Assembly: GCA_014378465.1 (NCBI GenBank)
Contig: JACMNQ010000030.1
Span: forward strand, 1-58,994
Source: Oligoflexia bacterium
GTDB taxonomy: Bacteria > Bdellovibrionota > UBA1018
DNA length: 58,994 nt
Reading direction: 5' to 3'
Below the pieces are notes generated by a model. That model ran no database searches and was not told the DNA's origin. It was given only the letters and a program-made list of their open reading frames with translations. This document shows positions 46,288 through 54,634 of this stretch, piece after piece. A program made the translations under genes and the position numbers. The stretch's first letter is position 1. Each line of letters opens with the position of its first letter.

Positions 46288-47280
46288 CTACGGGGAGGTA
46301 GACGCATGCGCAGGCGACTTGCGCGCTTGCGCCAAAACCGCGAGCAAAATCAATACTCCCCCACTCCACTGGACCCAAGTGAGGCGTTCATCGAGAAACG
46401 AATAACCCCAGAGTGCACCCAATACGGGCTGGACGAAGAGCGTGAGGGCCAAGCTGGCTACAGGAGCATTGACCAGTGCGACCATCCAGAAGAGATAGGT
46501 CGCAGTCGTGCCCAGAGGCCCGAGCCAAAGCAGCGCGAGCCAGCTGCGCGGAGAAATTGACTGCAACTGTGGAAGTCCTTCGAAAACGACTGTGTAAAGC
46601 GTCAGGCAGATGACACCCAGAAGAAGTGCGGAGCCGAAAACCGAAATTGGAGAATGCCTGGAGATGAGCTTTCTCCCGAGAATCGAGTACATCGCCTCCC
46701 CCGCCAGAGCGGTGAGCATCAGAAGATTGCCCCAGAGATGTGCGTCCCAGCCGTTCTGGAGTCGGGCAGGACTCAGATCCGTCAGCAATGCGAAGCCTCC
46801 CAGGGAGAGCATGAAGGACAGCACTGAAAGCCATCCGAGTCTTTCCCGCAGAAAAATCCAGGCGAGAAAGACCGTCATCAAGGGCTCCATCGCAACGATC
46901 AGAGCGTTGTCAATCGCTTTGGCCTGAGCCAGTCCGGTCATTTGAAAGAGGGGAGCAAAGCAGAAGGGAGCGAAGCCCAGGCCGAGCAGCATGAGGAACA
47001 TCATCCCGGGGCGAGGGCCGTGCGGACGAAGAAAGGCGGGCGCTGAAGTCGCTCCACGCAACTTGAGAATGAGGTGGGCAAATCCATAGGCGACGAGTGC
47101 GGTCAAATACCGCATGAAAGCCGCGTGGACCGGAGTGAGGCTCTCCAGTGCGATTTTTCCCATCGTGGGATTCGCGGACCAGATGACATTGCAGAGAATG
47201 AGCCCCCAGAAGAGTCGCGGGGACAGTGGGCGCTGCGCAAGCACCTGGATCGCGACGGGAGCTTGCGGGACCCCGCTCAA
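46288..47280 (-). CDS. EamA/DMT-family membrane transporter
   Basis: A 330-residue protein with about ten hydrophobic helices and the duplicated EamA layout (first half from LFWGLILCNVIWSANPTMGK, second from HLWGNLLMLTALAGEAMYSI). Such drug/metabolite transporters often export amino acids or other small molecules; the substrate cannot be predicted. Its start overlaps the def stop by 4 bp (47277-47280), so the two are coupled. The tail is short and basic. No regulator gene is adjacent. Confidence 0.82.
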   Translation of the reverse strand: MSGVPQAPVAIQVLAQRPLSPRLFWGLILCNVIWSANPTMGKIALESLTPVHAAFMRYLTALVAYGFAHLILKLRGATSAPAFLRPHGPRPGMMFLMLLGLGFAPFCFAPLFQMTGLAQAKAIDNALIVAMEPLMTVFLAWIFLRERLGWLSVLSFMLSLGGFALLTDLSPARLQNGWDAHLWGNLLMLTALAGEAMYSILGRKLISRHSPISVFGSALLLGVICLTLYTVVFEGLPQLQSISPRSWLALLWLGPLGTTATYLFWMVALVNAPVASLALTLFVQPVLGALWGYSFLDERLTWVQWSGGVLILLAVLAQARKSPAHASTSP

Positions 47281-47861
47281 TCTTCCAACTCCCCGATGTC
47301 GTCATCGGGCTGAGGGGCAAGGTACTTCTGGTACTCTTCAGTGAACGAAATCGGTGTGGTCCCGGGACCTGACTTGATGCGGTCGACATACAGAATTCCC
47401 GCCAGGTGATCAAGCTCATGCTGAAACACGGTGGCGAGAAAATTCTCGGCAACCAGGGACTTTGGCTTGCCGTTGATGTCCAGATAATCGACCTGAATTT
47501 TTTTCGGGCGATACACGAGGCCACGCAGTTCAGGAACGGAAAGGCAGCCTTCCCAAAAACCCTGCTCAGTGGGATCAAGCACCGTGATCTTCGGATTGAT
47601 GAAAACAGAGAGCGGCTGGCCTTCATCATCGCCGGAATCGGGATAACGTTCGTTGTCCTCTTCATATCCAATGATCGCGAGCTGAATGGATTCATGGATC
47701 TGAGGAGCCGCAAGGCCTATGCCGCCCGCATCCTCCATCGTTTCGATCATGTCCTGGATCAGCCTCTTGATCTCCGGAGACTTGATCTCCTGAAAGGTCA
47801 GATCACGAGCCACTTGTCTCAGAACCGGGTGCCCCATGCGGGCGATCTTTCGAATTGCCAT
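47277..47861 (-). CDS. def: Peptide deformylase
   Basis: A 194-residue iron/zinc hydrolase that removes the formyl group from nascent chains. All three motifs are present: GGIGLAAPQI, EGCLSVPELRG and QHELDHLAGILYVD. The C-terminal ~20 residues are acidic (PQPDDDIGELED). It is unusual in not being next to fmt, and instead overlaps an EamA transporter. The 59-bp gap to the divergent phosphatase gene contains a three-part ATGTGAT motif. Confidence 0.95.
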   Translation of the reverse strand: MAIRKIARMGHPVLRQVARDLTFQEIKSPEIKRLIQDMIETMEDAGGIGLAAPQIHESIQLAIIGYEEDNERYPDSGDDEGQPLSVFINPKITVLDPTEQGFWEGCLSVPELRGLVYRPKKIQVDYLDINGKPKSLVAENFLATVFQHELDHLAGILYVDRIKSGPGTTPISFTEEYQKYLAPQPDDDIGELED

Positions 47862-47874
47862 ATTTCAGGAGCTT

Positions 47875-47908
47875 ATCACATCCGCAAGCAATGTGATGGC
47901 AATGTGAT
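47875..47908. promoter_or_regulatory. ATGTGAT motif cluster between def and a phosphatase gene
   Basis: ATCACAT (47875-47881), ATGTGAT (47891-47897) and ATGTGAT (47902-47908). The first two are an inverted pair and the last two a direct repeat 11 bp apart. The half-sites resemble CRP/FNR half-sites (TGTGA) but point outward. It overlaps the -10 area (GATACACT) of the + gene. Confidence 0.4.
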
Positions 47909-47920
47909 ACACTCAGGGTC

Positions 47921-48538
47921 ATGCAGACTCGCACGATTTATATCTTCCGTCATGGACAGACGGACTGGAACGCCGAAGGGCGCATTCAGGGACATATCGA
48001 CATCCCCTTGAATGACCTGGGAAGAAGTCAGGCCAGGCGCCTGATCCCGGCACTCAGAAAACTCGGCGTGCAGGCCTTCCTGAGCTCCGACCTCAGCCGT
48101 GCCTCCGAGACCGCTGAGATCATTTCGATTGAACTGGGGTTGCCCTCGGTCAGCCTTGACCCTCGACTCCGGGAGATTCACCTCGGAAAGATTCAGGGCC
48201 TCAATCGGTTGGAAATTGAAAAACTCCTCGGTCCCGAGTTTTCATCCCGGCTCCGCTCGGCACCGCTTGCAGATACGGATGTTGAACTGCTGGGCTCGGA
48301 GAGTGGCCAGGAAGTGAATGAACGAGCCCTTCAGGCACTGCTGCAGTTTGCCCGTGAAACTTCATTTGAACGAATCGGGGTGGCGACCCACGGAGGAGTG
48401 ATCCGTCGACTGATTCAGTTCGCAGTTCAGAATCAGCACTACCCTGCGCCGATCCCGAACGGGATCGTCTACCCTCTCGTTCTGGACCTGGTGTCTTGCA
48501 AACTTCACTATGAAGGACTGACCCGGCTCAGCCTCTGA
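47921..48538 (+). CDS. Histidine phosphatase (phosphoglycerate-mutase-like)
   Basis: A 205-residue enzyme of the histidine phosphatase family: the phospho-His motif YIFRHGQTDWNAEGRIQGH at the start, SSDLSRASETAEII, and the second His in GVATHGGVIRRLI. The substrate is not predictable from sequence; relatives include alpha-ribazole phosphatase (CobC), phosphoglycerate mutase-like and broad phosphatases. No cobalamin gene is nearby. It is divergent from def and converges on the kynureninase-like gene. Confidence 0.85.
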   Translation: MQTRTIYIFRHGQTDWNAEGRIQGHIDIPLNDLGRSQARRLIPALRKLGVQAFLSSDLSRASETAEIISIELGLPSVSLDPRLREIHLGKIQGLNRLEIEKLLGPEFSSRLRSAPLADTDVELLGSESGQEVNERALQALLQFARETSFERIGVATHGGVIRRLIQFAVQNQHYPAPIPNGIVYPLVLDLVSCKLHYEGLTRLSL

Positions 48539-48571
48539 TTCATTACGAGGCACTCGGAGGACTGAAAGCTC

Positions 48572-49720
48572 TTACAAAGTCTTCAGCGCCTGATCCGTCG
48601 CTTCGAAGAAGCGGGTGATCTCGGAACTCAGATTGTAGAAATGAGGCGAAACGCGAATGCCGCAGTTCGGTCTCCAGTCCACCACGACTCCGTCCTGGTT
48701 GATCCTTGCGGCAACTTCTTTGGAATGCATGAACTGCAGGCAGACCATGCCGCTCCTCTGCGCAGCATCACGAGGAGTACGAACTTCGAAACCGCGGTCA
48801 TCCGCCTGCTGAATGATTTCGCGCGTGAGCTTCTCGGAATGTTCTCGAACCTGCTTCATCCCCACCTTGAGAACGGCATTGATGCCTTCGCGAGCCGCAT
48901 AGAGCGCTGGAATACTGGGAGTGCCGGCCAGAAATCGGCTGATGCCTTCAGCCGGTTTGAATTCAGTCGTCGCTTCGTACTTGAAAGGATCCGTGATGCC
49001 GAACCAGCCCGCAAGTTTCGGAGTGAGTTTGCTGATGAGGTCAGGTCGGACGTAGAGAAAACCCGCACCCGGGCCTCCACAGAGCCACTTATGGCTTCCG
49101 CCCACGTAGAAATCGATATTCATTTCAGTCAGGTTCATGGGCACGACACCGACGGATTGATAACCATCACCCAGCACGTAAGCGCCCATTTTGTGCGCAG
49201 CTTCGGTCACAGCTTTGAGGTCCTGCACGGCTCCTGAGCGAAAGTAGACATGACTGGTGGGAACGATCAGAGTTCGGTCGTCAATCGCGGCGATGAGCTT
49301 TTCGGTAGGCACCGTGATTCCACCGTCTTCCGATTTCACCAGGACGATCTCCGCTCCCTGAGAACGCAGGCCCTGCCAGAAGGGATAACTCGTCAAAAAC
49401 TCAAGATCCGTCATCACGACGCGGTTGCGCTTGCCTGAATAGTCAAAACAGCTGGCGACTGCAGCCATGCCGCGAGTCACATTTTCCATCGGAACGATCG
49501 CCTCGCCCGGAGCTCCGATCACTTTGCCGATCTGTCGAGCGAAGTCCGGAATGGAATCCGACCAAGGCTTGCCCCAGACTCCCACTCCCAGCGTTGCCCA
49601 GAGCTGATAATACTCCTGCAGGGCTTCAGAGGTTTTCACAGGTACAGCGCCCAGCGAATGGCTGGCCAGGTAAGTCATTTGGCTCAGGACAGGAAACTGG
49701 CTTCTGATTTCGGCGTTCAT
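48572..49720 (-). CDS. Kynureninase-like PLP enzyme (class V aminotransferase fold)
   Basis: A 382-residue PLP-dependent enzyme. YLASHSLGAVP near the start resembles the HSLG element of kynureninases. The Schiff-base lysine lies in YVGGSHKWLCGGPGAGFLYV, close to the kynureninase GCxYKYLNGGPG pattern. The PLP Asp is in LGDGYQSVGVVP rather than the usual DLAHS. It lies 64 bp after tryptophan 2,3-dioxygenase, which supports cleavage of kynurenine (to anthranilate and alanine). Kynurenine formamidase is not seen. Another beta-elimination or aminotransferase activity remains possible because of the changed Asp motif and the shorter length (KynU is about 415). Confidence 0.75.
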   Translation of the reverse strand: MNAEIRSQFPVLSQMTYLASHSLGAVPVKTSEALQEYYQLWATLGVGVWGKPWSDSIPDFARQIGKVIGAPGEAIVPMENVTRGMAAVASCFDYSGKRNRVVMTDLEFLTSYPFWQGLRSQGAEIVLVKSEDGGITVPTEKLIAAIDDRTLIVPTSHVYFRSGAVQDLKAVTEAAHKMGAYVLGDGYQSVGVVPMNLTEMNIDFYVGGSHKWLCGGPGAGFLYVRPDLISKLTPKLAGWFGITDPFKYEATTEFKPAEGISRFLAGTPSIPALYAAREGINAVLKVGMKQVREHSEKLTREIIQQADDRGFEVRTPRDAAQRSGMVCLQFMHSKEVAARINQDGVVVDWRPNCGIRVSPHFYNLSSEITRFFEATDQALKTL

Positions 49721-49784
49721 GGCAGGTCATCTCGCTTGGTTAAATTCGGTTTTGCCCCATTCAGGTCCAGTGTCACCCCAACTT

Positions 49785-50654
49785 TCAGGGCATTTTCTCA
49801 AGATATGTTCTCACATCCCAGAGGTGTGGAAAGCACTTCTTGGAAGTCGTCGAGCGCAAATACTCTGCACCGCTTGAGCCACCGGTTCCCCGTTTGAAAC
49901 CGATCACTCTTTCGACGACCCGCACATGATGCTCGCGCCACAGGGACAGGTACTCGTCCAGATCCACGAGAGACTCACTCAGCAGATAGAGCGGCAGGTG
50001 GTCTTTTGGGCTCTGGTAGATCGGCTTGATGCCCAGAATGATCGCCTCGCGGTTTTCATCCGTGTCTTCCGTGGGAATGTCGAACCCGAGATTTTTGAGA
50101 AGCTTGAAATAACCGGTCCTGAGGTCAGGACCCTGCAGGCGCGCATTGAGCTGCGCGATGATCTCAGGTCGATTGACGAAGTGTTTGAGGTAAGTCGGGT
50201 CCTTGAGTCCAGCCACGAATTCAATCTCACGAAATTGCAGCGACTGAAAGCCACTGGCCGGGTTCAGGTGCTCGCGAAACTCCAGAAACTCAATCGGAGT
50301 CATGGTCTCCAGAATGTGAATCTGAGGGACCATGAGCTTCATGATCTCGACCGCGCGCTTCACGAAGTGATGGGCCCGGAGAACTTCAGACTGCTGCATA
50401 TAGGAGATTGCGAACTCCAGTTCATGAAGGACCAGTTTGAACCAGAGTTCATAGGCCTGATGGATGATGATGAAGAGCATCTCGTCATGATGGACCGGAC
50501 TTGACTGCTGGACCTGGAGCTGCAGGAGATCGGGGACTTTCAGGTAGTCATTGTAAGTGAGATCCGTCTTTCCGTAGATGTTGGGGATCGCCGTGGATGA
50601 ACCCTGATAATTCGGGTTCATGGGACATCCTGGCGGGGGCACTTCGTTTGACAT
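49785..50654 (-). CDS. kynA: Tryptophan 2,3-dioxygenase
   Basis: A 289-residue heme enzyme opening the indole ring of L-tryptophan to N-formylkynurenine. It has the active-site HDEMLFIIIHQAYELWFK, FREHLNPASGFQSLQFREIE, and the heme-ligand region REHHVRVVERVIGFKRGTGG followed by SSGAEYLRST. The length is normal. It is encoded between fumarase and the kynureninase-like enzyme, suggesting tryptophan breakdown feeding alanine and anthranilate; coupling to fumarase is positional only. Confidence 0.94.
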   Translation of the reverse strand: MSNEVPPPGCPMNPNYQGSSTAIPNIYGKTDLTYNDYLKVPDLLQLQVQQSSPVHHDEMLFIIIHQAYELWFKLVLHELEFAISYMQQSEVLRAHHFVKRAVEIMKLMVPQIHILETMTPIEFLEFREHLNPASGFQSLQFREIEFVAGLKDPTYLKHFVNRPEIIAQLNARLQGPDLRTGYFKLLKNLGFDIPTEDTDENREAIILGIKPIYQSPKDHLPLYLLSESLVDLDEYLSLWREHHVRVVERVIGFKRGTGGSSGAEYLRSTTSKKCFPHLWDVRTYLEKMP

Positions 50655-50683
50655 GGTTTCCCTGACTTTGAGTGACGCTCAGG

Positions 50684-51271
50684 TCACTTCTTGATGGTGG
50701 AAAAGATCTCCGCCAGCTTCTCGCTCGACGAAGCTTCGATCTCTTTATGGAGGGATCTGCCGTGGGCGTCAATGGTGACCACCACAGGAAATTTTTCGAC
50801 TCGGAGCTGCCAGATCGCTTCGGGACTTCCGAACTGCTCGAGTCCGTAGACGGTTTCGACTTCCTTGATCGCTTCGGCCAGCACCTGAGCAGCGCCACCG
50901 ACTGCATGAAGGTAGACGCAACCGAACTTTGCACAAGCCAGACGGGTCTTCTCGCCCATTCCGCCTTTGCCGATGACGGCTCTCAGTCCGTACTTCTCGA
51001 TGATGCCGGCCTGGTAAGGTTCCTCACGGATGGAAGTGGTCGGGCCTGCCGCGGTGACGACCCACTTGCCTTCCTGTTTCACGACGACTGGGCCGCAGTG
51101 GTAGATGATCCCGTCCTTGAGACTCACGGGGGGCTCGTTGCCATCGTGGATCCACTTGTGAACCGCATCACGACCAGTGAAAACGACGCCGGTAATCTCA
51201 ACCATGTCTCCGGTCTTCAGGGCTCGGATCTTGTCTTCAGTAAAAGGGGCCTGGAGTTGAATCATTTTCAT
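50684..51271 (-). CDS. Class I fumarate hydratase, beta (C-terminal) subunit
   Basis: A 195-residue subunit of the two-part Fe-S fumarase or tartrate dehydratase type. Recognisable parts are MVEITGVVFTGRDAVHKWIH, HCGPVV, TAAGPTTSIREEPYQAGIIE and IGKGGMGEKT. It starts within 6 bp of the alpha subunit stop (GAAGGA before ATG AAA ATG, so either ATG may be used). With the alpha subunit it hydrates fumarate to malate in the TCA cycle. L-tartrate dehydratase is the main alternative. Confidence 0.88.
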   Translation of the reverse strand: MKMIQLQAPFTEDKIRALKTGDMVEITGVVFTGRDAVHKWIHDGNEPPVSLKDGIIYHCGPVVVKQEGKWVVTAAGPTTSIREEPYQAGIIEKYGLRAVIGKGGMGEKTRLACAKFGCVYLHAVGGAAQVLAEAIKEVETVYGLEQFGSPEAIWQLRVEKFPVVVTIDAHGRSLHKEIEASSSEKLAEIFSTIKK

Positions 51272-51276
51272 ATCCT

Positions 51277-52215
51277 TCAGTAGAGCCATTTCTGGATCGT
51301 GCCGTCAGCCGAGATCTCGGCCCCCTGGCGGCGGTAGGCCCAGCACATATAAGAGATGCTGACGAAAAATGAAGCAGGAAGGCGGTTGAGAGCATTCACT
51401 TTCGTTCCCATCAGAGTCGTCTTGCCTCCAAAGCCCATCGGACCGATGCCCAGTTCGTTGGCGGCGTCCGTACACTCTTTTTCGAGCTTCGCGAGTTCCG
51501 GATTGGGATTGGTGTCATTCATCTTGCGAAGAAGCTGCTCTTTGGAACTCAGGTAGCCCGTGGCCCGGTCGCCTCCGATGGTCACCCCGAGAACTCCAGG
51601 TCCACAGCCCTTGCCTTGCGCCTGTTGAACTGCATCCAGGATGCACTTCTTCACTCCGGAAATATCGCGCCCCGCTCCAATGCGTGTGTCTGGCAAGCTG
51701 TATTGAGCGCCGACATTTTCACAGCCACCACCTTTGAGCATCAGGCGGATGTCAAAATGAGATTTCTTCCAGGGCTCGAGGTGCAGAGTGGGAGACCCTG
51801 GCCCCACGTTCGTGCCGTTGTTCTTTCCCGTGAGACTGTCCACGCTGTTCTGGCGCAGGTACCCTTTCTTCGTCGCTTCAGCAACTGCCTGACGCGCAGT
51901 CTCCGATATCACCTCTGCATCCAGATGGGAGGGGTAATGAATGTAGAACAGAATGCTGCCGGTGTCCTGGCAGAGGGGTTGGCTTTTGACTTTTGCCAGT
52001 CCGATGTTCTGGGTAATGATCCCCATGGCGTAGGCGCCGCGTGAATCCTTTTCTTCAGTCTTCTTTCCCGCTTCGATGCAGTCGATGACATCCTGAGGAA
52101 GTTCAGTGGAGGTCTTGCGGATGACTTCGATGAAAGTCTCATAAAGCTTGCTGGAGCTCACACCTGAAGAGGCCGCAACTGCCTGGACATCGGGAACATC
52201 GGGAGTTGAATTCAT
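51277..52215 (-). CDS. Class I fumarate hydratase, alpha (N-terminal) subunit
   Basis: A 312-residue subunit that carries the 4Fe-4S cluster. Cysteines lie in QPLCQDTGSILFY, GGGCENVGAQYSLPD and GKGCGPGVLGVTIGGDRATG. It also has TGKNNGTNVGPGSPTLHLEP and GFGGKTTLMG. The split into two genes is typical of many anaerobes and delta-proteobacteria; E. coli FumA is one chain. It is the first gene of the fumarase-kynA-kynU group. A 9-bp inverted repeat lies just upstream of its start. Confidence 0.9.
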   Translation of the reverse strand: MNSTPDVPDVQAVAASSGVSSSKLYETFIEVIRKTSTELPQDVIDCIEAGKKTEEKDSRGAYAMGIITQNIGLAKVKSQPLCQDTGSILFYIHYPSHLDAEVISETARQAVAEATKKGYLRQNSVDSLTGKNNGTNVGPGSPTLHLEPWKKSHFDIRLMLKGGGCENVGAQYSLPDTRIGAGRDISGVKKCILDAVQQAQGKGCGPGVLGVTIGGDRATGYLSSKEQLLRKMNDTNPNPELAKLEKECTDAANELGIGPMGFGGKTTLMGTKVNALNRLPASFFVSISYMCWAYRRQGAEISADGTIQKWLY

Positions 52216-52227
52216 AGTGAGTAGACT

Positions 52228-52269
52228 CTAGCGTTACGATCTGAAGGGCGCAAGCCTTGCTAACGCTAG
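52228..52269. promoter_or_regulatory. 9-bp inverted repeat between divergent genes
   Basis: CTAGCGTTA (52228-52236) and TAACGCTAG (52261-52269) are perfect complements 24 bp apart, 13-54 bp upstream of the fumarase start codon. It may be an operator pair or a long-loop hairpin in the leader. Its spacing is like the repeat at 13297-13339 but the sequence differs. Confidence 0.45.
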
Positions 52270-52334
52270 CCGAACGAGGGATACCCGCAAAGGATGCGGC
52301 ACACCTGCTGCAACTCACTCCATAGGAGACCAAA

Positions 52335-52808
52335 ATGGCCGACTATCATACACCTCATCAGGCACCTCCGCAGTACATCGATCACGAAACCATCATCCTC
52401 AATTCAAAAGGCGTCTGGTTGACGAACGGCGAAGAAATCACGCATCTCGAGACATGCAAAGCCTTCGCGAAACACCTGGGACGCGATACCGAAGGATACT
52501 TCATTCAGATCGGGAATAATCACAAACGAATTGAAGTGGAAGATACTCCCTTCTTCGTCACGCGAATCAAATCGACTTCGGATGCGGTCACCCTGGTTCT
52601 CAACGATGAGTCCACGGAACAGCTCAATCCTCAATCCTTGAGTTACAGTCCCAGCCGCCTGAGCTGCACCGTCAAGAAGCTGGCTCCAGGGGGTCCGTTT
52701 GAGGCAAGGTTTCTACCCCAGGCCTACTTTGACCTCCTCAAGGATCTGGAGCAGGAGGGCGAGGATTACTTCGTCCAGATCGGATCAAGCAGGATCAAAC
52801 TTGGGTAA
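52335..52808 (+). CDS. Unknown protein, DUF1285-like
   Basis: A 157-residue soluble protein with two similar halves: ETIILNSKGVWLTNGEEITH ... GYFIQIGNNHKRIEVEDTPF, and a later DYFVQIGSSRIKL. The first half resembles DUF1285 proteins (conserved W.NG..I.H and I.VEDTPF.V). Function is unknown. AGGAG lies 7 bp before the ATG. It is divergent from the fumarase gene and precedes an HD-GYP gene by 77 bp, possibly in one transcript. Confidence 0.72.
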   Translation: MADYHTPHQAPPQYIDHETIILNSKGVWLTNGEEITHLETCKAFAKHLGRDTEGYFIQIGNNHKRIEVEDTPFFVTRIKSTSDAVTLVLNDESTEQLNPQSLSYSPSRLSCTVKKLAPGGPFEARFLPQAYFDLLKDLEQEGEDYFVQIGSSRIKLG

Positions 52809-52885
52809 AAAATTCCCAGTCTCAGAGGGCAGGGAGTAAATCGTCATGGATTAGGCCGGGTTTTATTGAGATCCTTGATGACGCC

Positions 52886-53869
52886 ATGGCGAACATCATT
52901 GATACCGACTTCATCGCGATCAGCCAAGCTGTCTTTGACAAGATTCAGGGAGCGCTCGACTTTGATGTTTACATCAAACGCGCCGCTGATGCCTACACTC
53001 GCCTCTTTACCAAAGGCGATACCCCTGATCCTGAAATCCTGCAGCGCTATAAATCCACCAAAGGGGTTGAATTTCTCTACGTCAGGAAAGAGGACTACAG
53101 GGAGTATCTCCTTCTGGTTGAAACGCTGGCGAACAGAATCTTCGGCACTCGCGATCCCAACGACAAGATCCCGGTTGATGAGATGCTTGATGTTCTCAAG
53201 GAAACTGCCAATCTAGCAGTCTTTGAAATCATCGAGCGCACCGAAGTCGATCAGAAATCACTCCATCACGCCACGCAGACCATCGCAGGTTGCCTGAACA
53301 TTCTCGCCAAGGATCCGAAGTCCTTCGCCAAGATCTTTCGCATCATGGGGACTCGTCCTTACGCCATGAGACATGCGCTGACGACTTCGATCTTTTCACT
53401 CATCCTCGGCAAGATCGAGCAGATGGAGAGCAACCGAAATCTCCTGATCCTCGGACTGGGTTCTCTCTTTCACGACATCGGCATGTCGATGATCCCGTTT
53501 GACGTCGAAAGCAAGTACGAGAGTCTCACGCCTGACGAGTGGAAGACGGTGAAAGAGCACACTCACCTCGGCAAACGCATGCTGGAGAACGTCAAAGGCG
53601 TTCCCACCGAAGTTCGCCTGATCATCATGCAGCACCACGAACAGCCCAATGGCTCAGGCTATCCCAACGGCCTCCGTGGCCCCCAGATCTACTACCCGGC
53701 CAAGATCGTGGCCATTGCGGACGTTTTCTCGGCCCTCACCTGTCAGCGTCCTTTTCGCAAAGAGCCCTTCTCTCCCGCCAAGGCTCTCGAGCTCATGCGC
53801 GAGGATACCGGAAAGTTTGATCATGTACTGCTGGACGGTTTCTCGAAGATGTTCACCAAAACCGAATAG
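52886..53869 (+). CDS. HD-GYP-type cyclic-di-GMP phosphodiesterase candidate
   Basis: A 327-residue protein. The first ~130 residues form a helical region of unknown family. The HD-GYP domain follows: GSLFHDIGMSMIPFDV (HD pair), EHTHLGKRML, MQHHEQPNGSGYPNGLRG (HHE and the GYP motif) and ADVFSALTCQRPFRK. Such enzymes degrade cyclic-di-GMP to GMP and link to motility or biofilm control. The metal residues look complete, so activity is plausible. There is no receiver or membrane segment. The ATG at 52886 has no clear ribosome-binding site. Confidence 0.85.
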   Translation: MANIIDTDFIAISQAVFDKIQGALDFDVYIKRAADAYTRLFTKGDTPDPEILQRYKSTKGVEFLYVRKEDYREYLLLVETLANRIFGTRDPNDKIPVDEMLDVLKETANLAVFEIIERTEVDQKSLHHATQTIAGCLNILAKDPKSFAKIFRIMGTRPYAMRHALTTSIFSLILGKIEQMESNRNLLILGLGSLFHDIGMSMIPFDVESKYESLTPDEWKTVKEHTHLGKRMLENVKGVPTEVRLIIMQHHEQPNGSGYPNGLRGPQIYYPAKIVAIADVFSALTCQRPFRKEPFSPAKALELMREDTGKFDHVLLDGFSKMFTKTE

Positions 53870-53890
53870 CCAATTCACTTGTGGAGTTTC

Positions 53891-54601
53891 ATGAAGAAGG
53901 ATGATTTTAAGATCATGAAATTCGCTCATCTTCGTTCGTCGTTCAGTACCTTGACTCTTCTCAAGGGAGTTCTGCTCCTCGCAGCACTTTCAGGAGTGTC
54001 GGCCTGCAAGTTGAACAAGCCCAATCGTGGATCTGACGGAAAGTCGTCAGCCCGATACGGACTCATCCCCGGCTCAAGAGGGGAACAATTCGTCGTTGGA
54101 GCTTCCTATCAATGGAGGTCCACCCTCACCCACTTGAACACACAGTCAATCTCCTACCAGAAGATGACCGTATTGAAAGTCACCCAGGAAGAAATCACAC
54201 TCACGACTTTCAACGCTCCCACTCCGGTGTTTCTGCCCGGCATGCCGGGTGAAACCAAAGCCTACAGACTCTCGGATGGATCTTGCGTCAATACGGGCGG
54301 CATGAACCCAAAAACCTGCGCACTCTCGAATTTCATCTTCACGAAAACCAGTGGAATGGTCATCCGTGACCTGAAGACCGTGCTTGCAGGAGCCTTTCAG
54401 GTTTTTGAAGTGGCTTCACCCCTCCATATCACTCACGTCTGCTGGGGCGACGAAACATCAGGACCGCTTCGCGGCACATTGATTTACGCGACCTTCCCGA
54501 CAGTCACCTACTCACCCAGTCCAGGTCCGCGCCCAACACCTCCACCCAGTGCAACCGTCGATGGAACCGTGATCGAACTGATGAGTTATCAGGCTCCTTG
54601 A
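53891..54601 (+). CDS. Lipoprotein of unknown function
   Basis: A 236-residue protein with a lipoprotein signal: basic start, LTLLKGVLLLAALSGVSAC with the lipobox Cys, then NKPNRGSDG. The residue after the Cys is Lys, so an outer-membrane destination is likely. The body is beta-rich and Thr/Ser-rich with four further Cys, and ends with a Pro-rich stretch (SPSPGPRPTPPPSATVDG). I do not recognise the family. The ATG at 53891 has GGAG upstream; ATGs at 53879 and 53915 are alternatives. Confidence 0.7.
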   Translation: MKKDDFKIMKFAHLRSSFSTLTLLKGVLLLAALSGVSACKLNKPNRGSDGKSSARYGLIPGSRGEQFVVGASYQWRSTLTHLNTQSISYQKMTVLKVTQEEITLTTFNAPTPVFLPGMPGETKAYRLSDGSCVNTGGMNPKTCALSNFIFTKTSGMVIRDLKTVLAGAFQVFEVASPLHITHVCWGDETSGPLRGTLIYATFPTVTYSPSPGPRPTPPPSATVDGTVIELMSYQAP

Positions 54602-54634
54602 CCGCATTGGACTGACGGTCGTCAGGCATCTCGC

